A DNA stretch of 64,000 nucleotides, from positions 609,001-673,000 of the forward strand of contig BLAL01000228.1 in NCBI GenBank assembly GCA_015698045.1. The letters are read 5' to 3'. Every line of letters starts with the position of its first letter. Position 1 is the first letter of the stretch. A program made the translations under genes and the position numbers. Positions 58,361 through 64,000 of this stretch are shown here, one piece after another. The notes under the pieces were generated by a model that saw only the letters and a program-made list of their open reading frames with translations, was not told where the DNA came from and did no database searches. Source of the DNA: Rhizophagus clarus. Lineage: Eukaryota > Glomeromycota > Glomeromycetes > Glomerales > Glomeraceae.

Positions 58361-60094
58361 GGCCACACAAATTCGATTTTTCGGTTCTCGTCACAAATTT
58401 CAGTAAAAAAAAGTTTATATATAAAAAGTTTATCACGTGACTACGAAGTGAATTTTGATTGGTTCATTAAAGCTTTATTATATCTGTATAATTCGTTTAC
58501 AGCTAATTAATTTCATCATTTCTTTGTTTACTAGATTTTACAAATTTCTTTTCTTTCATTTTCTTTTTTTATTTTAACCAATGTGTTGCAGTCTTCACAA
58601 TATGGAAAATATTCACCATAATTTATATGTTCTTCACATTCTAAACCACAATTAAAACAAAGTGCCTCTTTAAATAATCCACTTAAATAATATGAAATTT
58701 CAATCAGGCTATTGCATGTTAGAGTATTATTAACTTTAACAATAGAGAATAATTTTTTCATAGAATCATTTATGTCATTAGAATCTTGTATTTTGTGCCA
58801 GCTAAGCTATAAAAAGTATCACCACATGTATATTGAATTTCATCTAAAAATTGTGCAAGTTCTTCCTTATCCTGTGAAGATAATTTTGATTTTGAATAAA
58901 GTACACGCCATTTGTCACATTCTCCACATTGAATTAGAGTTCCAACATTGTTACAGTTCTGTGCACTAGATTTAAAGCCCATGTCATTATTTGACTTCTT
59001 TGTCTCACTTAAAAAAGGTCTATATTCTTCTGTCCACTTCATCAACTACAGGAAATAGTGAATTTTTTAGTTCTTTACTTCGAATTTGCTGATAGTCCAA
59101 ATATTCTGAATATTTAGCCAGGATTTCACCAAATTTAGCTAGTGATTCTCTTAGCCAGTTAAATCTACTTTGTAACATCCAACTTAATTCAACATAAGTA
59201 TTTTTTTGCTATGCTGAGTTAATTCTTCGGAATTAAACTTCGGTCTTGATCTTTTATAATTCTCTGGAAATGATCTCCCAAAAAATTCATCAAAATAACA
59301 GGAATCTTAAAAAACTTTTGATCTAAAGTTTTTACAGAACAGAACAATTATCAACATACCATAGTGCACTTGCCAAATCAGTTACAAATTTTTTTCCAAT
59401 ATGTCGTGCAGCATCCTTCCCTTTCCATCCACCTCTATGATTTTTAATCCAATTAGATAAATAAATCTATTCGCAACTTTTCCAGTGCATTTTTTGGGAG
59501 ATCATTAAATTCTGGAACAAATATATCATTCGAACTAGCCCTTATAATATCAAAAGCATTAATAATATTAACGGCAGGAATTCTATGAGATTCTATTATT
59601 TCTTGTGAAATAAGATAAAAATGTGCATAAATTCCATATTGACATGCAGCTTCCCAGACAATGCATTCTGCTGATATCTTCTCTCCGACTAATGTTTTTG
59701 ATGGACTAAATTTCACTTCAAAATTTGAATTACACCATTCGGATGACAAATATAAAATTGATATATCTCCGAAAAAAACTTTTATTTTAGTTTCCCTGCC
59801 AACAGGTAGATCTTCCCAGTCCTTCAAAATTTTAGACTTGTAACTTATACGATAATCACATATGATAATCACGTTTAAAATAATCGAGAATTTTTTTTTT
59901 CTTGATTTTACTCTGCCAAATGCCTATCATACATGTAAAAATAAGTTACCCTTAAGGGTTGACCAATCAGAAGCCGTAAAATTTATATATAAACTTTTTT
60001 TATTAATAAAAAAAAATTATTAATAAACTCCGGGTCCCCGGGTCAATTTTAAATTTCGATGTTACGTGAACCGAAAAATCGAATTTGTGTGGCC
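58361..60094 (-). mobile_element. 1.73-kb TIR DNA transposon with TTA target duplication
   Basis: The ends are GGCCACACAAATTCGATTTT continuing TCGGTTC on the left, with the exact reverse at the right (GAACCGAAAAATCGAATTTG, TGTGGCC), 27 bases identical and partial similarity to ~36. TTA flanks both sides (58358-58360 and 60095-60097). A 3-bp TTA duplication with GG-starting TIRs fits PIF/Harbinger-like or related superfamilies, but the encoded protein is not a recognisable Harbinger transposase. Confidence 0.85.
58531..59872 (-). pseudogene. Transposon-encoded protein remnant with Cys-rich C-terminus
   Basis: Pieces from N to C: 59872-59453 (MIIICDYRISYKSKILKDWE, SEWCNSNFEVKFSPSK), then frame-shifted pieces around 59450-59050 (WIKNHRGGWKGKDAARHIGK, KFVTDLASALWYVDNC, SWMLQSRFNWLRESLAKFGE), 59045-58770 (LIQCGECDKWRVLYSKSKL, QYTCGDTF) and 58761-58531 (CFNCGLECEEH, YFPYCEDCN). 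The last two carry C-x2-C pairs suggesting two zinc sites. The frame is broken several times between pieces. It occupies nearly the whole element between the TIRs. The protein family is not recognised; the C-x2-C-KWR-YS-KL pattern would make a good search query. Confidence 0.6.
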
Positions 60095-60097
60095 TTA

Positions 60098-60225
60098 ACT
60101 ATTTTTTTTTTTTTTTTTTTTTTTTAATGGTAAATGCATATTTTATTGCTTTATTGTGAAAAAAGAACAATTACAATATTGTATACATTAGTAAAATACA
60201 TTTCACTATATACCATTAATGCGTT
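60098..60225 (-). repeat. A-tailed retroposon 3' end (minus orientation), copy 2
   Basis: A ~28-base T-run is followed by TAATGGTAAATGCATATTTT, GTATACATTAG and CACTATATACCAT, parallel to 40796-40905. It abuts the TTA duplication of the TIR transposon, so one inserted next to the other. Confidence 0.5.
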
Positions 60226-60969
60226 ACCGCATTTTATAATTGAACCTGTAAATATATAAACTAAAAATGTTAACTATTTAAGAAAATAAACTAACCTATC
60301 TTCTATTATGAATTTTTTATTGCGAGTTATATAATAGTTATAAAGTAGAGCCTGAACATGTACTTAAGTCTAAATAATTTAAAAGATGAAAAAAAAAATT
60401 ATGCATTTCTTCAAAAGAAAGATGTTTTTAATTTACTTAAAAAGAGAAATTTTGAGTTAAATTGTATAAAACAAACTAAATTTACATCAGTGCAAATAAT
60501 TATGGCACATAGAATATCGCTATATCCACTTGTACTGATAGTGCCTAAACTTAACAAATTAATTTAAAATATATTTTGCAAGTTATCTATTGCTATTATT
60601 AAAAGTTTGGCTTACCAACTTCGGTTAAAAAAGAAAATCATGTAACTAAGTAAATTATGATCATGTAACAATGTTGACATCTCCATCAACTTCATATTGT
60701 ATATAATGCGAAACATACAAATGGATTTTCTGCTGATATTTTCACTATGTTAGGTTCAGTCAAACACGATCGGTCAGATTTTATCCTCCATTGAACTGTC
60801 ACTATGAATTAATAATCTTGACATTAAAGTGTATGTATAAGGATGAAAATAAATTACTTCTTGTGATACAACATATTCTTTAAAATTGAAAAAATAATTA
60901 CATGTATACGTAACAAACCTAATAAAATTATCATCTGGCGGATTTTTTTTTTTCACGATGCTGATTAAA
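60226..60969. other. Intergenic, nothing supportable
   Basis: The plus frame 60358-60567 (69 codons, MYLSLNNLKDEKKNYAFLQK) has no recognisable content. There is no TIR pair. Confidence 0.35.
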
Positions 60970-61104
60970 ATCAACTTTTTTGCCGTTCAGAATTTAAAGA
61001 GGAGCGTTTGAGATTAAGCTGTATTGCACGGATTCAATGATTCATAGCATGAATTAGTTGTAAACTTTTATAATCAAGTGGTTTTCATAATTTATGATGA
61101 GAAG
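60970..61104 (-). repeat. Dispersed repeat copy, interrupted by insertions
   Basis: On the minus strand it reads AACCACTTGATTATAAAAGT and ATTCATGCTATGAATC, then AACGCTCCTCTTTAAATTCT, matching 51770-51860 and 25870-25965. Its continuation lies at 61910-62060, about 800 bases away, so the MITE (61105-61433) and a further ~470 bases have been added inside this copy. Confidence 0.6.
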
Positions 61105-61433
61105 TAGAGGGTTGGCACCGGTTAAGACGGTTAACCGGTTAAGAAATCTGTTAACCGGTTAAATTAACCGGTTAAATGAAGATCACCTCCATATTAGTTA
61201 AATTTAAATAAGTTAATTCTGGTCAAACTTTTAACGCTGGCCAAAATTTAACTAAATTCAGAATTTTTCATTCTCACAACTTAATGTCGGCCAAAATTAT
61301 GTTTCGCAAATGATAATTCTGGCCAAATTTCAATTCCGACCAGAATTAAGTTTTAACCGGTTAATTAATAGGTTAAAGGGTTGGTTAACCGGTTATTAAC
61401 CGATTAAGGTTTTTGAACCGGTTCCAAGCTCTA
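61105..61433. mobile_element. 329-bp hAT-type MITE with 8-bp target duplication
   Basis: ATGAGAAG flanks both sides (61097-61104 and 61434-61441). The ends are TAGAGGGTTGGCACCGGTTA and, reverse strand, TAGAGCTTGGAACCGGTTCA. Multiple AACCGGTTAA palindromes fill both subterminal zones, and TTCTGGCCAAA/GACCAGAATT motifs fill the middle. It is non-coding and unrelated in TIR to the full hAT at 42387. Confidence 0.9.
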
Positions 61434-61441
61434 ATGAGAAG

Positions 61442-61909
61442 AAGGCGAACTGGTACACAAGCACATTATAATTGAGCCGACCTTTAGGCTATCATGGGGT
61501 TCAAAACCCTCTAAAAGGAAGGTGATTATCTAAATTACATCTCTTAATAAATAAGTAGAAAGAATAAGATTAGGCTGTCTATCCATTCCCTAATAGTTAA
61601 GATGATCTGTATTAAATTGAAAGGGAGAGTTGATGGAATTATTCATTAATTCAATTAGTCTTCATTAGAACACAGTAAACAAAGAATTTAAGTACTCATA
61701 AATCTTTATTAGCTTGAAGAAGAGGAATTCTATCTTAGAAAAACACTCTTATTGGGCCTTTCATATAGTAGGTATTGTACAAGCAATTTCACTGCCTAAA
61801 CGCCAGTTCAATCCTGGAAATGGGTCGCTTATGGTCTTATGGTCTAAGGGGGATAAGGAAGCACGGGGTAAGAGAGAGAGATAGTTGCCAAATATATCCT
61901 TATCCCCTT
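61442..61909 (+). other. Extra segment within the repeat copy, with RNA polymerase III-like B boxes
   Basis: Absent from the related copy near 51770. It contains GGGGTTCAAAACCC (~61489) and CCAGTTCAATCCTGG (~61803), both close to the tRNA B-box/T-arm form. It may be a SINE or a composite of two tRNA-derived pieces. No clear target duplication is visible. Confidence 0.35.
61754..61828 (+). tRNA. tRNA-Glu(TTC)-like sequence, probably decayed or SINE-derived
   Basis: An anticodon arm AAGCA-ATTTCAC-TGCCT (loop with TTC, four of five stem pairs) is followed at normal spacing by a T arm GCCAG-TTCAATC-CTGGA (four of five pairs, canonical loop). Upstream, ATATAGTAGGTATTG resembles an A box/D arm. 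The acceptor ends (GCCTTTC and AATGGG) pair poorly, so it is unlikely to be a working tRNA. Confidence 0.3.
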
Positions 61910-63416
61910 ATTGACCCTTAATAAATTAGGGGCCTATATTTGATCTGATTCTAACTTATTGACCGCCTTAGAGTTCAGATAATCTATTAAACAAATCTGA
62001 CTTTTCAATAATTAATCAATTTAAAGACTAAGGGTCGATCATAATCCGGCCATAACTTTATATTAAAAAAAAAAAATTAGTTTTATTGGTTGAATGGACA
62101 CATAGAAATGGACAAATTTTTCAGAAAATTTAATAACTTTTCTTCTGTTGTCTGTAAATAGAAATATTTGTTAGTATTTAAATATTCATTATTGAAGTGA
62201 GATATTTTTGTTTATTATTTCATTATAAATAATTAATTTTCTCAAATATGTCCATAATGGAATGAGATGTGTGACAAGTAACGATAAGTAATTCACTAAA
62301 GCGCAAAATAATAAAAAAAAAAAAGAAATATAATTGTTACTTTTAATTTTTTTAAGGAAAATATAAACTAACTTTTGACATTTTACAAATACAGTATATA
62401 TATTATTCATATTAACGTCATATTTCTTTCGGTAACTACATTTAGAATTTTTTTTTCTTTTTTATTTAGCAAGAAATAACAGATGTATGACCAATTATAA
62501 ACCGTTAACATGAATGAGAATTTCTAAATGTAAATGACTATTAATAAAATAATAAAATTATTGTTTAATTAAAAATTTTATAGAAATGTATAATCATCAC
62601 ATTTACTGACATTGTCATATATTTGTACCATCAAAATTTATTGTTTCATAATTTGATTTGAAAAAAAGGTTGTATATTTTTTACAGTAACGATACAAAAA
62701 TGGGTTTTTTGATCCCTATTATTTGTTCCATTGCAGAATTTCATTACTCATGCAATGTGCGTTTAATGAATTGCATTTTCGTTATTTTTAGTATTCTTTA
62801 CGCAATTTCTTTCTTATAAGCATAAGATAATCATCAATAAGATTAATATTTTCATTTCTTTGTTTATTGGTTTTCAACTTTTAATGATCTTAAAAGACAT
62901 TCACTGATTTTAATGACCAGTAAAATAACTTAAACAAAATGATTAATTTTATATAGATATTTTTTTAATACCTTTTTTTAAAAAATTCTTTATGATTTGA
63001 CAGGTTCTTCTATAGTTTTAATTTTATTATTTCAGTTGGTTTTTTAATTCTAACTTCTAATTCTTATGAATCATCAAGTTTTATTAATAAAAGTATAAAT
63101 GGTAATAATAGATTTTGTGATTGCTAGTGCGTAATATCAGCTACTTTATATTAAATGAATTGTTTGTCGTTTTCTAGTACTAGATAGTAATTAAAATTGA
63201 TAAATGAGTATTTTTGTAATCTTTTGAACTTTTACAATAAATTACTAATGCTAAATAATAAAAAAATATAAATATTTAATAAGAATTAAGTAATTTTATA
63301 CAATTAAAATTTGATATTTTAATAAGTAGCAATAGCTACTGTACTTACAGATTCCATGGAATTTCCATGGATTATGGTAAAAAAATTTTGCCGCTTACGT
63401 GGCAAATCTTTTCTCT
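61910..63416 (-). repeat. Inverted duplicate of the paralogue C 3' flank, with a nested flipped block
   Basis: 62480-63416 matches 49710-50625 on the opposite strand; 61910-62060 matches 51630-51790 on the opposite strand; but 62067-62465 matches 50640-51430 on the SAME strand (shared TAATGGAATG, ATATAAACTAACTTTTGACA, TTTTACA, CATATTTCTTTCGGTAAC). The flipped block is bounded by an A-run at one end and a T-run at the other in both copies. Confidence 0.75.
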
Positions 63417-64000
63417 TTAAATTTGTAATTTTAATTCATTTAACTTATTTTGAGCATCTTGGTCCCCCCCCTGTTCAGCTGATTTTTCATACCAATAAAT
63501 TGCTTTTTTTATGTCTTTAATAATACCTTCTCCATATTCATAACAATAACCCAAATTATATATTCCTAATGCATTTCCTAAATCTGCTGCCTTTTGATAT
63601 AATTCAAATGCCTTTTTCTTGTCAATATCTGTTCCAATTCCATAAAAATAACAATATCCTAAACTATTTATTCCTGATGCATTTCCTAAATCTGCTGCCT
63701 TTTGATATAATTCAAATGCCTTTTTCTTGTCAATATCTGTTTCAATTCCATTTTTATAACAATATCCTAAATTATTTATTCCATTTGCATTTCCTAAATC
63801 TGCTGCCTTTTGATATAATTCAAATGCCTTTTTCTTGTTAATATCTGTTCCAATTCCATAAAGATAACAACCTCCTAAACTATTTATTCCTGATGCATTT
63901 TCTAAATCTGCTGCCTTTTGATATAATTCAAATGCCTTTTTCTTGTCAATATCTGTTCCAATTCCATAAAAATAACAATATCCTAAACTATTTATTCCTG
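63417..64000 (-). CDS. Sel1-repeat C-terminus of a kinase-Sel1 gene, paralogue D (runs off the window)
   Basis: Minus-strand frame, open from the window edge to TAA at 63417-63419 (194 codons visible). It encodes about five Sel1 units close to the consensus GIGTDIDKKKAFELYQKAAD, LGNASGINSLGYCY and the same final unit as C (KKAIYWYEKSAEQGGDQDAQ, LNELKLQI). An eight-base G-run makes the end one residue longer than in C without loss of frame. The upstream linker and kinase domain should lie beyond 64000; by analogy with A, B and C it is probably a TKL kinase, but that part is not seen. Of the four paralogues, only B and D show no break in their visible repeats. The plus-strand frame 63569-63841 is its antisense shadow. 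Confidence 0.85.
   Translation of the reverse strand, partial: GINSLGYCYFYGIGTDIDKKKAFELYQKAADLENASGINSLGGCYLYGIGTDINKKKAFELYQKAADLGNANGINNLGYCYKNGIETDIDKKKAFELYQKAADLGNASGINSLGYCYFYGIGTDIDKKKAFELYQKAADLGNALGIYNLGYCYEYGEGIIKDIKKAIYWYEKSAEQGGDQDAQNKLNELKLQI

Noticed and set aside
61481-61510. A second tRNA, suggested by GGGGTTCAAAACCC.
   Set aside because: No anticodon arm or acceptor stem can be built upstream at normal spacing; kept only as a B-box-like site.

Overview
The window looks like nuclear DNA of an early-diverging fungus, most likely an arbuscular-mycorrhizal (Glomeromycotina, Rhizophagus-like) species. The grounds are extreme A+T richness (about three quarters or more by eye), short AT-rich GT-AG introns, a local family of TKL-type protein kinases fused to Sel1 repeats (a class known to be expanded in these fungi), and long stretches of decayed transposons and simple repeats. 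The species assignment is inference from gene type and composition; no marker gene settles it.

Layout. 1-10.5 kb is repeat country: a ~37-bp tandem array (1.98-3.05 kb), a ~120-bp array (4.0-5.65 kb) interrupted by a 363-bp foldback element, a ~45-bp array (5.9-6.2 kb), a small spliced transcript candidate with a pyrimidine-only 593-bp intron (6.2-7.1 kb), and degenerate AACG/T-rich repeats. Kinase-Sel1 paralogue A (10.6-14.6 kb) is a pseudogene with about 22 Sel1 units; paralogue B (18.7-21.1 kb) is the intact member, with five exons and 7 units; paralogue C (47.1-49.7 kb) is a pseudogene with 9 units; paralogue D (63.4 kb to the window end, minus strand) enters from the right and is open as far as visible. 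A, B and C share exon boundaries exactly, including an intron inside the catalytic loop. C and D also share more than 2 kb of 3' flank in inverted orientation, with a nested flip and lineage-specific insertions.

Other host genes: a single-exon multi-pass membrane protein of unknown function (28.0-29.0 kb, minus), a decayed alpha-kinase fragment (30.4-30.8 kb, minus) and a BAG-domain co-chaperone (32.4-33.3 kb, plus) whose promoter carries heat-shock elements just upstream of a TATA box.

Mobile DNA with ends defined here: a 3.56-kb hAT transposon (42.39-45.95 kb, 8-bp target duplication) inserted in an older decayed coding element; a 1.58-kb TIR element with 8-bp duplication (34.09-35.67 kb); a 488-bp Tc1/mariner-pogo type MITE (39.08-39.56 kb) whose empty paralogous site lies at 23.23 kb; a 1.73-kb TIR transposon with TTA duplication and remains of a Cys-rich protein (58.36-60.09 kb); a 329-bp hAT MITE (61.1-61.4 kb); a 721-bp inverted-repeat element (16.75-17.47 kb); and a 326-bp A-tailed insertion (50.83-51.15 kb) whose empty site is visible in the inverted copy near 62.26 kb. 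About half the window, notably 24-28 kb, 36-39 kb and 52-58 kb, shows nothing supportable.
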